Assembly: GCF_005845035.1 (NCBI RefSeq)
Contig: NZ_SPFO01000007.1
Span: forward strand, 1 to 64,000
Direction of reading: 5' to 3'
DNA length: 64,000 bases
From: Collinsella aerofaciens
Lineage (GTDB): Bacteria; Actinomycetota; Coriobacteriia; Coriobacteriales; Coriobacteriaceae
The notes under the pieces are model-generated. The model did not search any database. It worked only from the letters and a program-made list of their open reading frames with translations, and was not told where the DNA came from. Below, piece by piece: positions 36,301 to 43,564 of this stretch. Numbering within the stretch: position 1 is the first letter of the stretch; every line of letters starts with the position of its first letter. A program made the position numbers and the translations under genes.

Positions 36301-36347
36301 GGGGACAGGTTAATCTGCACCAATGTGGTGCAAACATACCTGTCCCC
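36301..36347. repeat. ACCTGTCCC palindrome, copy 3 with extra half-copy
   Basis: GGGGACAGGT and ACCTGTCCCC enclose an inner GCACCA-ATG-TGGTGC hairpin. A further GGTGCAAACGTACCTGTCCCC half-unit follows at 36361-36381 (read as GGTGCAAACG then TACCTGTCCC). The words CAAACATACCTGTCCC link it to the hairpins at 1303 and 13430. Confidence 0.7.
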
Positions 36348-36391
36348 GGAATACCAAGACGGTGCAAACGTACCTGTCCCCAATGCCCCAA

Positions 36392-36664
36392 TTACTTGGA
36401 GAGTTTGTCGACGACGCGTTCGATTTCGGCGAGTTTGGCGGCTTTGAGGTCTTCGTCGCCCGATTCGATTGCCGAAGTCACGCAGCCCTCGATATGCGCC
36501 TTGAGCACGTCGGCGTTAATGCGCGCGAGGAGCGCCTGTATGGCCATGAGCTGCGTGGAGATATCGACGCAGTAGCGGTCCTCCTCGACCATCCGCAGGA
36601 TGCCGTCGATCTGACCGCGTGCCGTCTTGAGCATGCGGGTCACCGATTTATGGTCTGCCATCAT
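36392..36664 (-). CDS. csoR: CsoR-family copper-sensing repressor
   Basis: The 90-residue all-helical product has the CsoR Cys-His-Cys copper site: Cys in RYCVDISTQ, His and Cys in AHIEGCV. The N-terminal RMLKTARGQIDGILRMVEED helix is typical. Apo-CsoR represses and Cu(I) releases it. It is last in a minus-strand order copA, copZ, csoR, and a matching palindromic operator lies before copA at 39566. Two adjacent ATGs exist; the first (36664) follows GAGGA. Confidence 0.92.
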   Translation of the reverse strand: MMADHKSVTRMLKTARGQIDGILRMVEEDRYCVDISTQLMAIQALLARINADVLKAHIEGCVTSAIESGDEDLKAAKLAEIERVVDKLSK

Positions 36665-36708
36665 GGCGGGTCCTCGTTTCTGGTCGATCTTCCGGATGCC
36701 CCCCTGTC

Positions 36709-36775
36709 AGTTGCGGTGAAATACGGACTGTTTAAGGGCCTAGGGCGGCTCAACAGTCCGTATTTCACCGCAACT
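36709..36775. repeat. palindromic repeat, GTTGCGGTGAAATACGG family, copy 2
   Basis: The arms AGTTGCGGTGAAATACGGAC and GTCCGTATTTCACCGCAACT, extended by TGTT/AACA, give about 24 paired bases around an approximately 19-base centre. It is the better preserved partner of 22414-22479. It lies between copZ and csoR. Confidence 0.85.
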
Positions 36776-36798
36776 TCTGAGGGGGCAGGTGGCGCCTG

Positions 36799-37020
36799 CT
36801 ACGCGGCGGTTACGGACAGGGCATGGAATTTCTCGCCGGCGCCCTCGACGGCGGCGGCGAGCTGCTCGGCGGTCACGGTGTCGGCGCACTCCACCTGGAC
36901 GGTCTGGGTCTCGTGATCGGCGTCGGCGTCGGTCACGCCGGCCACGTTGAGCAACGCCGTCTCGACGGTGGCATCGCAGTGGCCGCACATAAGGCCGGAA
37001 GTCTTAATTGTGAAACGCAT
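36799..37020 (-). CDS. copZ: copper chaperone, heavy-metal-associated domain
   Basis: This 73-residue HMA-domain protein has the metal motif GLMCGHC (MxCxxC) in the first loop and ends in GEKFHALSV. It would carry Cu(I) to CopA. AGAGGAAT precedes the ATG at 37020; a longer frame upstream has no ribosome site. It lies 147 bases after copA, and that gap holds a long hairpin. Confidence 0.92.
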   Translation of the reverse strand: MRFTIKTSGLMCGHCDATVETALLNVAGVTDADADHETQTVQVECADTVTAEQLAAAVEGAGEKFHALSVTAA

Positions 37021-37045
37021 GGGTATTCCTCTCTGTTGTGTCGGC

Positions 37046-37138
37046 TTTCCCAGGCACCCGACCTTGACCTTCAAGCCGTCGCTCGCGTACCAGAGTACGC
37101 GTCGCTCCTCTTTCAGGTCAATCTCGGGCACCTGGAAA
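37046..37138 (-). repeat. long imperfect hairpin between copA and copZ
   Basis: Outer arms TTTCCCAGGCACCCGA...TTGACCT and AGGTCAA...TCGGGCACCTGGAAA are almost complementary. An inner GCGTAC-CAGA-GTACGC stem lies within. It may stop or process the copA-copZ transcript. No T run is present on the minus strand. Confidence 0.65.
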
Positions 37139-37167
37139 ACCCGTTCTAAATGGACTTAATGGTGATC

Positions 37168-39507
37168 CTATTTTGCCACTTTGGGCTTAAAGGATTTTAG
37201 GCGCAGAGCGTTGCTTACGACACATACGCTCGACAGGCTCATGGCCGCGGCGCCAAACATCGGCGAAAGCTGCCATCCGGTGAGCGGGAAGAACACGCCC
37301 GCCGCCAGCGGAATGCCGATGCCGTTGTAGAACAGTGCCCAGAACAGGTCCTGCTTGATGTTGCGGATCGTGGCGCGCGAAAGCTCGATGGCGCGGGCGA
37401 CGTCCATGAGGTCGCTGCGCATGAGCACCACATCTGCCCCTTCTTTGGCGATGTCGGCGCCGGTGCCGATGGCAAGGCCCACGTCGGCGCGCGCCAGGGC
37501 GGGGGAGTCGTTGATGCCGTCGCCCACCATGGCGACCTTACTGCCCGCATCCTGCAGCTCGCGCACGTGGCGCTCCTTGTCGGCGGGAAGCACGTCGGCG
37601 ATGACCTGCTCGCTGGTCAGTCCCACGCGTCGGGCGATGGCCTCGGCCGTCACGCGGTTGTCGCCGGTGAGCATGCGTACATCGACGCCAAGTGAGCGCA
37701 GTGCGGCGATGGCCCCGGCGCTCGTCTCCTTGACCTCGTCAGCCACGGCAATGGTGCCAGCAAGCTCGCCGTTCTTGGCAAAGAACAGCGGCGTCTTGCC
37801 CTCGGCGGCAAATTGTTCGGCAAGACCCGCGGGCACGGTAACGCCCAGCTCGTCCATCAGGCGTACGTTGCCGGCTGCAATGGCGTTTTGCCCTTCGCGC
37901 GCCGTAACGCCTCGCCCGGGCACGGCAGTAAAGTCCTCGACCATGCGCGCGACGATCCCGCGTGTCTCGCACTCGGCCATAATCGCCTCGGCCAGCGGGT
38001 GCTCGCTCGAGCGCTCCAACGCGGCGGCCAACTTGAGCAGTGCCTTTTCGCTCATGGCGGGCGAGCCGTCAGCGCGCGTGGCTACCACGATATCGGTCAC
38101 GGCAGGCTTGCCGCGGGTGACCGTGCCCGTCTTATCGAGCACCACGGTGCCCACGCTGCGCAGGTTCTCCAACGCCTCGGCGCTCTTGAACAGAATGCCC
38201 ATCTCGGCGCCCTTGCCGGTGCCGACCATAATGGCGACGGGCGTGGCCAGGCCCAGCGCGCACGGGCAGCTGATCACCAGTACGGCGACGGCGGAGGTGA
38301 GCGCTTCGTTGACGCTTCCGGTCAGCACCATCCACGCCACAAAAGTTACGGCAGAGATTGCAAACACCACGGGCACGAACACGCCGGCGACCTTGTCGGC
38401 CATGCGGGCGATGGGCGCCTTGGTGGCGTTGGCGTCCTCGACGAGCTGGATAATCTTGGCGAGCGACGTGTCGGCACCCACACGCGTGGCGCGGAAGGTA
38501 AACGAGCCCGTGCGGTTGACCGTGGCCGCGTTGACAGTGTCGCCGGCGGTCTTCTCCACGGGAATAGATTCGCCGGTCATCGCACTTTCGTCCACGGCCG
38601 AGCTGCCCTTGAGCACCACGCCATCGACGGGGATGGACTCGCCGGGGCGCACACGCAGCACCTGGCCGGGCAGAATAGCATCGACGTCGACGGTGGCCTC
38701 GGTACCGTCCTCGGCCACGACGGTCGCGGTCTTTGGCGCCAGGTCAATGAGCGCCTCGATGGCGCCGCCGGTTTTGGACTTGCTGCGCGTCTCGAGGTAT
38801 TTGCCCACGGTGACGAGCGACAAGATCGTGCCGGCGCTTTCAAAATACAGATTGTCCATGCTCGTCATCATGGCCTCGTGGACCTGACCCGCGGCTAGTT
38901 GGTCGGCCATGATGAACATGGCGTAGAGCGACCAGGCGATGGAGGCGGTGGCGCCCACGGCAATAAGGGCGTCCATGGTGGGTGCGCCGTGCGCGAGCGA
39001 TTTAAACCCGTTGATAAAGTACGCGTCGTTGATGTAGACGATGGGGATGAGCAGGGCGAGCTCGGTGAGAGCGAGCGTCATGCTGTGGGTGTGGTCGGTG
39101 AAGATGCCGGGCAGCGGCCAGCCGAGCATGTGCCCCATGCCTATGTAGAACAGTGGGATGAGGAATACAATCGAGACGATGAGACGAGTGCGCATGGCGG
39201 AGGCGGCGGCCTCCAACTTTTTGGTTGGCGACTCCATATGGGCGGCGCCGGACCTGGCTTGCGTGCTGCCGCTTTGGACAGCGTCGGTGCCCGTGCTGAT
39301 GGGCGAGGCCGAGTAGCCCGCGCGGTCGACAGCGGTGCAGATGTCGTCGGGGGAGACCTGCGCAGGGTCGTAGTCCACCAGCATAGAGCCGGCGAGCAGA
39401 TTGACCGCGACGCTTTGGACGCCGTCGAGTTTGCTCACGGCACGGTCCACGTGCGCCTGGCAGGCGGCGCACGTCATGCCGCCCACATCGAATTTATCTT
39501 GAGCCAT
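37168..39507 (-). CDS. copA: copper-exporting P1B-type ATPase
   Basis: The 779-residue product has one N-terminal metal-binding domain (GMTCAAC), eight membrane helices, the intramembrane copper motif [11 protein letters not shown], the phosphorylated Asp in [11 protein letters not shown], the [11 protein letters not shown]-binding motif and [16 protein letters not shown]. It pumps Cu(I) out of the cell. It is first in the copper operon with copZ and csoR. The short ATG-proximal region follows a GGAGAAG ribosome site. Confidence 0.96.
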   Translation of the reverse strand: MAQDKFDVGGMTCAACQAHVDRAVSKLDGVQSVAVNLLAGSMLVDYDPAQVSPDDICTAVDRAGYSASPISTGTDAVQSGSTQARSGAAHMESPTKKLEAAASAMRTRLIVSIVFLIPLFYIGMGHMLGWPLPGIFTDHTHSMTLALTELALLIPIVYINDAYFINGFKSLAHGAPTMDALIAVGATASIAWSLYAMFIMADQLAAGQVHEAMMTSMDNLYFESAGTILSLVTVGKYLETRSKSKTGGAIEALIDLAPKTATVVAEDGTEATVDVDAILPGQVLRVRPGESIPVDGVVLKGSSAVDESAMTGESIPVEKTAGDTVNAATVNRTGSFTFRATRVGADTSLAKIIQLVEDANATKAPIARMADKVAGVFVPVVFAISAVTFVAWMVLTGSVNEALTSAVAVLVISCPCALGLATPVAIMVGTGKGAEMGILFKSAEALENLRSVGTVVLDKTGTVTRGKPAVTDIVVATRADGSPAMSEKALLKLAAALERSSEHPLAEAIMAECETRGIVARMVEDFTAVPGRGVTAREGQNAIAAGNVRLMDELGVTVPAGLAEQFAAEGKTPLFFAKNGELAGTIAVADEVKETSAGAIAALRSLGVDVRMLTGDNRVTAEAIARRVGLTSEQVIADVLPADKERHVRELQDAGSKVAMVGDGINDSPALARADVGLAIGTGADIAKEGADVVLMRSDLMDVARAIELSRATIRNIKQDLFWALFYNGIGIPLAAGVFFPLTGWQLSPMFGAAAMSLSSVCVVSNALRLKSFKPKVAK

Positions 39508-39554
39508 GGCTTCTCCTTTCTGTGGTTCGGTATTGGAATTGTTAACCTGCCGAT

Positions 39555-39586
39555 ACTATACACCCATACCCCCTGGGGGTGTCTAG
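39555..39586 (-). promoter_or_regulatory. copA promoter with CsoR-type operator
   Basis: On the minus strand, TAGACA (39585-39580) and TATAGT (39560-39555) form a promoter with a long 19-base gap. Within the gap lies ACCCCCTGGGGGT (39568-39580), a perfect dyad in the context ATACCCCC-T-GGGGGTGTC. Known CsoR operators are G-tract/C-tract palindromes of this kind. A repressor here would cover the promoter core. Confidence 0.75.
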
Positions 39587-39658
39587 TAGTAGTTGGAATG
39601 TATGACTTTTCATTACAGATGAGGGTGGCTGCTCAATCGGCGGTCGTCTTTGCCAAAC

Positions 39659-39796
39659 ATCTCAATCTGTAACGTCTGGACCGGTTTTTGAACCATAGCT
39701 GTTACAGATTTAGACAAACATTTCGGCCGAAAACTAACGTCTCGATCTGTAACATCTAGACCGGTTTTTTGGGTTCTAACTGTTACAGATCGAGAC
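39659..39796. repeat. two 57-bp palindromic elements, minus orientation
   Basis: Units lie at 39659-39715 (57 bp) and 39739-39796 (58 bp), 80 bases apart. Their cores (GGACCGGTTTTT, AGACCGGTTTTTT) are the reverse complement of the AAAACCGGTCT core in the plus-oriented arrays. The neighbouring genes (copA, kinase) are on the minus strand. A lone partial arm (ATTACAGAT) is seen at 39612. Confidence 0.9.
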
Positions 39797-39838
39797 AATT
39801 GCCGGGGAGGGGTCCCGTTGCGGCAAGACGCCCGCTCC

Positions 39839-41923
39839 CTAGATGCAGAATCCGGGGATCACGCAGGTTCGCTTGTTTGGCTTTTCCGCAGGCGTTGCGT
39901 ACGTAAAGACGTCGCCGTCGTGTCCCACGCGGTTCATATAGAGTGTGCCTTCGCTCTCCGATGTGTCAGGACTCGCCGTTCGTTCCCACCAACAGGTGTC
40001 CTTGCCTTTCCACTGGCGAACCAACGTCTCGTTCGTGGTATACGGACTTACCTTGAGCTCGCGGAAGAGCTGATACTCCTTGCCCTCGCCGTTGTAGATG
40101 TCGGCCAGGTAGTGAAAGCCCTCGGCAAATGACTCGGGCGGTTGCGTACCGCACAGCTCGACCATGGCGGGCAGCCAAAGGGTTGCGGGCAACTCGCTCA
40201 GGCACGATGCGCTTCTGGCGGCGCCAACGTTATTCGAGATCTTTTTGACAGATTTGATGAGTGCGCGCAGCTCGTTGGGCAGCAGCTTAAGGCCGTCGTT
40301 ATCGAGCCATTCCCGCAGCTCGCAATCTGCCCAGCCGGCGCTCAACGGTTGGGCCGCGGCGTCGCGCTCGGCAACGCCGGCATCGAACATAAACGTCAGT
40401 CCGGCCTTGCCCGTACCGTCCAGAAGCTCGTCGTGACGGATGCCCACGAGCTGCGCGCCAACCTGCAGCCCGTTGGTGAGCGTGACGCGCTTGGTGCATG
40501 GATAGGGGATATGCCCGTTGTCATCGAGCAGATGATAGCGCTTGGCAATCTCGCGTGCCTCGCTACGGGTCTCGGCAGCCTTAATCTTGAGCGAAATCTC
40601 CTGCAGCTGATCCCAGGTGTAGTCGTCAAGTGAACCGCGGATGCCGTCCAGGTAGTCGGGGATGCCAAAGCCATGGGTCGCCGCGCCAATGACGCCGAGC
40701 CCCGCAACGACTGCAACGACGCCGCCGATAATAAAGCGGCGGCGGGTCATGGCGTCGTGCCGGGCCTGCTCCAGGATCTCTCGCGCTCGCTCGCCGGCGA
40801 CGTCGACCTTAAGGTGCGTGCCAGAATCGATATCAATTGCGGCCTCGTCTCCTGCGCCTTCGCGGCCTTCGGATTCGGCATCGGTGAGGTATGCCGAGAG
40901 CACCTCGAGCATCTGCTGCTCGGTGGGACGATCGCACTGCTCGACTGAGATGCCTTTCATGATGATCTGGACGAGTGCCTCGTCGTCATCGCATCGCGGC
41001 TCGAGCGGTGCCGGCTTGGTCTTGGTCTTTATGAGGTAGAACGAGCCGGTTGCCGCGGCGCCCGTCGACTCAACATCGAACGGTTTGCGACCGCTGTAGA
41101 GCTGGTACAGAATGCTCGAAAGCGCATAGACGTCGACCGCGGGCGAGCGGCGAAGGGCCGCGATGCCTTCGATATCCTGCGTGAGCATCTCGGGCGCGGC
41201 GTATGCAGGCGTGGCAAAACGCCAGATGTCGGCGCGCCGGGTGATCGTGTCGTCGCCGAGGGCCATGGTCGCGGAGCCCATGTCGATGAGGCAGGGGTCA
41301 AAGGAGCAATCGGCAATCTGCTGCTCGAGCGTTCGGCTGGTGGTGCGGAACATGATATTGGCAGGCGACAGGTCGCGATGGACGACCGGATTCACGAGGC
41401 CTTGGGTCATCAAGAGCGCACGAAGCACGGCGTTTCCAACGGCGGCCACCATCTGGGTGGTTAGCCCGCCCGAGGTGTCGTGCGGAAGCAAGGGCAGCGC
41501 CTGCTTGAGCGAGGTGCCCTCGACCCACTCCATGAGGATGAGCGGGTCGTCCTCGCACGATCCATAGCCATAGACGCGCGGAAATCCGCGCAGGTGCGAG
41601 ACAGTGCACAGATGACGGTACTCCTCGAACAGCGCGGCGGTGTTGGCCAGGTGCGCAGCCGCTTGCTCGGCGGAGCGGTCGGGGGCTTGGCCGGAAAGGA
41701 TGGCGTTGTCTTTGAGTAGCTTGACGGCAAAGACCTCGCCGCTTGTGTTGGTCGCGCGCAGCACGTGCCCGATGTTGCCGTTGTCGCGGTGGGTCGTCTG
41801 GAGAATAAGCGTCATAAACCGACGCTTGGCGTCGTCCTCTGCGCTGGGGTCGACCGCCACGGCGGTGTCGAACGTGTCAAGACGGATGAGTTTGTCGCCA
41901 TAGGCGTTGTTGGTAGTATCCAT
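39839..41923 (-). CDS. membrane-anchored Ser/Thr protein kinase with C-terminal DUF6273-like domain
   Basis: The 694-residue product begins with a protein kinase domain: ATP-binding Lys in VFAVKLLKD, hinge LILMEWVEGTS, catalytic loop VVHRDLSPANIMF, metal-binding LIDMGSA (DMG instead of DFG), APEML and a DVYALSSILYQL helix. A basic segment and one membrane helix (RRRFIIGGVVAVVAGLGVIGAA) follow at about 395. The outer 270 residues include GTGKAGLTFMFDAG and a WWERTASPDTSE segment, resembling DUF6273. An FHA-domain gene lies directly upstream, suggesting a phospho-signalling pair. 57-bp palindromes lie on both sides of the pair. Confidence 0.88.
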   Translation of the reverse strand: MDTTNNAYGDKLIRLDTFDTAVAVDPSAEDDAKRRFMTLILQTTHRDNGNIGHVLRATNTSGEVFAVKLLKDNAILSGQAPDRSAEQAAAHLANTAALFEEYRHLCTVSHLRGFPRVYGYGSCEDDPLILMEWVEGTSLKQALPLLPHDTSGGLTTQMVAAVGNAVLRALLMTQGLVNPVVHRDLSPANIMFRTTSRTLEQQIADCSFDPCLIDMGSATMALGDDTITRRADIWRFATPAYAAPEMLTQDIEGIAALRRSPAVDVYALSSILYQLYSGRKPFDVESTGAAATGSFYLIKTKTKPAPLEPRCDDDEALVQIIMKGISVEQCDRPTEQQMLEVLSAYLTDAESEGREGAGDEAAIDIDSGTHLKVDVAGERAREILEQARHDAMTRRRFIIGGVVAVVAGLGVIGAATHGFGIPDYLDGIRGSLDDYTWDQLQEISLKIKAAETRSEAREIAKRYHLLDDNGHIPYPCTKRVTLTNGLQVGAQLVGIRHDELLDGTGKAGLTFMFDAGVAERDAAAQPLSAGWADCELREWLDNDGLKLLPNELRALIKSVKKISNNVGAARSASCLSELPATLWLPAMVELCGTQPPESFAEGFHYLADIYNGEGKEYQLFRELKVSPYTTNETLVRQWKGKDTCWWERTASPDTSESEGTLYMNRVGHDGDVFTYATPAEKPNKRTCVIPGFCI

Positions 41924-41959
41924 GGCGTTCCTTTGTCTGGCATGGGTTGTCGCACGTGT

Positions 41960-42012
41960 ACGTGAACAGTGCGGTTATCGGTAAAGTACCATAATAGCCG
42001 CACTGCTCACGT
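41960..42012. promoter_or_regulatory. long inverted repeat before the kinase gene
   Basis: ACGTGAACAGTGCGG and CCGCACTGCTCACGT are inverted with one mismatch, extended inward by TTAT/ATAA. The centre carries an AT-rich TACCATAATA likely to include the kinase promoter on the minus strand. It could be an operator or a transcript hairpin. Confidence 0.6.
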
Positions 42013-42054
42013 ATGCCGCTGAGCATTGTCGTTTACGACGTAGAAGGTGGCAGA

Positions 42055-42081
42055 CGAAAGACGGGCGATGACCGTCTTTCG
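42055..42081 (-). terminator. hairpin after the FHA gene
   Basis: CGAAAGACGG and CCGTCTTTCG pair perfectly around seven bases. No T run follows, so termination is uncertain. Confidence 0.5.
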
Positions 42082-42094
42082 ATCGCCGTCCGCG

Positions 42095-43057
42095 CTAGTC
42101 CACAATGACAAGGAATGTCGTGTAGAGACCCAGATGGAGCCTGTCGCTGTTAGCGATTTCCACGGGGGGATAGACTTTGCCTGGCTCGCGTTGGTCGCGC
42201 GGCGGCTCAATCACAATATCGCCGTCGCCCGCGCCCGATTCGAGCACTGTGCCGTTGGTCGATCCAAGGCCCTGGGCGTACCAGTGCTTACCCTCGAGCC
42301 AAATGCGAAGATGCTCGCGCGAGGCGTCGGCGCCCACATCGGTGATGCTGGGCGAGGTTTTGGGCAAAGAACCAATCACGGTGCCGCGCGGATTGCGTGT
42401 GAGGGGATGGATTTGCATGTCGGCGCAGTTGTCGGCATGGGTTCTGAGCAGACCGAGGTTGGGGGCGACGGTGCGCGGCTGCTCCAGGCTGCTCATAAAG
42501 CCACGTCCGACGGTAGTTTCGGTGGTGCCAAAGTGCCCGCCCGTCTTGCTGTCGCAAAAGCGCTCGACGTTGGCCACGCCCTGAACGGGATCGGCGAGCG
42601 CCCCCGTTGCCACAAAGAGCATAAGGTAAAGCGTGCTTTTCTCGCGCACGGCATTGCCGTCAAAGTTGTCGATGCGATTGAGGGCATTTGCATATAGGCG
42701 GCTGTCCAGTTTGTAGCTGGCGAGAGCCGACATCATTTCGTTGGCGGCCGGACCGCGATAGTGCTCGGCGATTGCCCGATAGGCGGACTCGCCGCCGCCG
42801 AGCTTGCTGCAGATTGCCGCGGAAAGGTTGAGCGTGGTGACGATAAAGTCGCTGTAGATGGCGGGCGCGCACTGGTCAGGCTTGCGATGGACGATGTAAC
42901 GGGTGAGATACGAGCGGTTGGAAGAGCATTTCTCGAGCAGGGTACTGCCGAGATAAGAGTTTCCATTGATGAGCATTCGGGCGATCTCGAGATGTTTAAG
43001 ACCGCCGAACGAGCGAATATCGTTATAGAGGACCGAGCAAGGCGTCTCTGCTGCCAC
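42095..43057 (-). CDS. FHA-domain protein
   Basis: The 320-residue product starts at a GTG (43057) placed five bases after AAGGGAGGT. The C-terminal 110 residues are an FHA phosphothreonine-binding domain (ITDVGADASREHLRIWLEG, GLGSTNGTVL, LGLYTTFLVIVD). The N-terminal 200 residues form a helical region of unknown type with Cys and Tyr-rich stretches. The Ser/Thr kinase gene downstream, 171 bases away on the same strand, is the obvious functional partner. Confidence 0.85.
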   Translation of the reverse strand: MAAETPCSVLYNDIRSFGGLKHLEIARMLINGNSYLGSTLLEKCSSNRSYLTRYIVHRKPDQCAPAIYSDFIVTTLNLSAAICSKLGGGESAYRAIAEHYRGPAANEMMSALASYKLDSRLYANALNRIDNFDGNAVREKSTLYLMLFVATGALADPVQGVANVERFCDSKTGGHFGTTETTVGRGFMSSLEQPRTVAPNLGLLRTHADNCADMQIHPLTRNPRGTVIGSLPKTSPSITDVGADASREHLRIWLEGKHWYAQGLGSTNGTVLESGAGDGDIVIEPPRDQREPGKVYPPVEIANSDRLHLGLYTTFLVIVD

Positions 43058-43236
43058 GGATACCTCCCTTGATTGCTTCCTAGCCAATATGGCGATAGGA
43101 ATTAATGGCCCCCGGTGGGCGACGTATTAAATGGCTGCGCAATATATAGCGTAACCAAAGCAACATTATAGGCCACATGTTCGAAATTGCAGGAAGACTG
43201 AGAGATTTGGTTTGGACTGGACGGAAATCCCCCTCT

Positions 43237-43293
43237 GTCTTGATCTATAACAATTAGGACCGATTTTACTCGGTAATTGTTACAGATTGAGAC
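43237..43293. repeat. 57-bp palindromic element, minus orientation, single copy
   Basis: GTCTTGATCTATAACA and TGTTACAGATTGAGAC enclose a 25-base core (ATTAGGACCGATTTTACTC...) in the same direction as the copies at 39659-39796. It lies between the minus-strand FHA gene and the plus-strand helicase gene. Confidence 0.85.
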
Positions 43294-43353
43294 AATCGGC
43301 CAGGCCCACCTCGTCCGCCTCGTCATCTGTGGTTTACGTGGGGGCATGCGAAG

Positions 43354-43373
43354 CGCGGGTATACTAACCCGCG
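43354..43373. promoter_or_regulatory. palindrome over a possible -10 box before the DEAD-box gene
   Basis: CGCGGGT and ACCCGCG are exact inverted repeats around ATACTA, so a TATACT box (43360-43365) lies inside the dyad. No good -35 box is seen. Transcription from here would give a leader of about 190 bases before the helicase, which is common for cold-induced DEAD-box genes. Confidence 0.4.
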
Positions 43374-43564
43374 GCGAATCTGCTCCATCGCTTAGAGCTG
43401 CTGCGTCTGGACGGCGCGTGATAGGGCTGCCAAAGCGATCGCCAGCGTGCTGAGCAACGTCCTCTCTGTGCGCACCCGTTTTTGTATGTATTAGCGCACT
43501 ACCAAGCACGCCCGCGCGGCCGCATGCCGTGCCCATCGCGCGTGCAGATAAGGAACAACAACAT

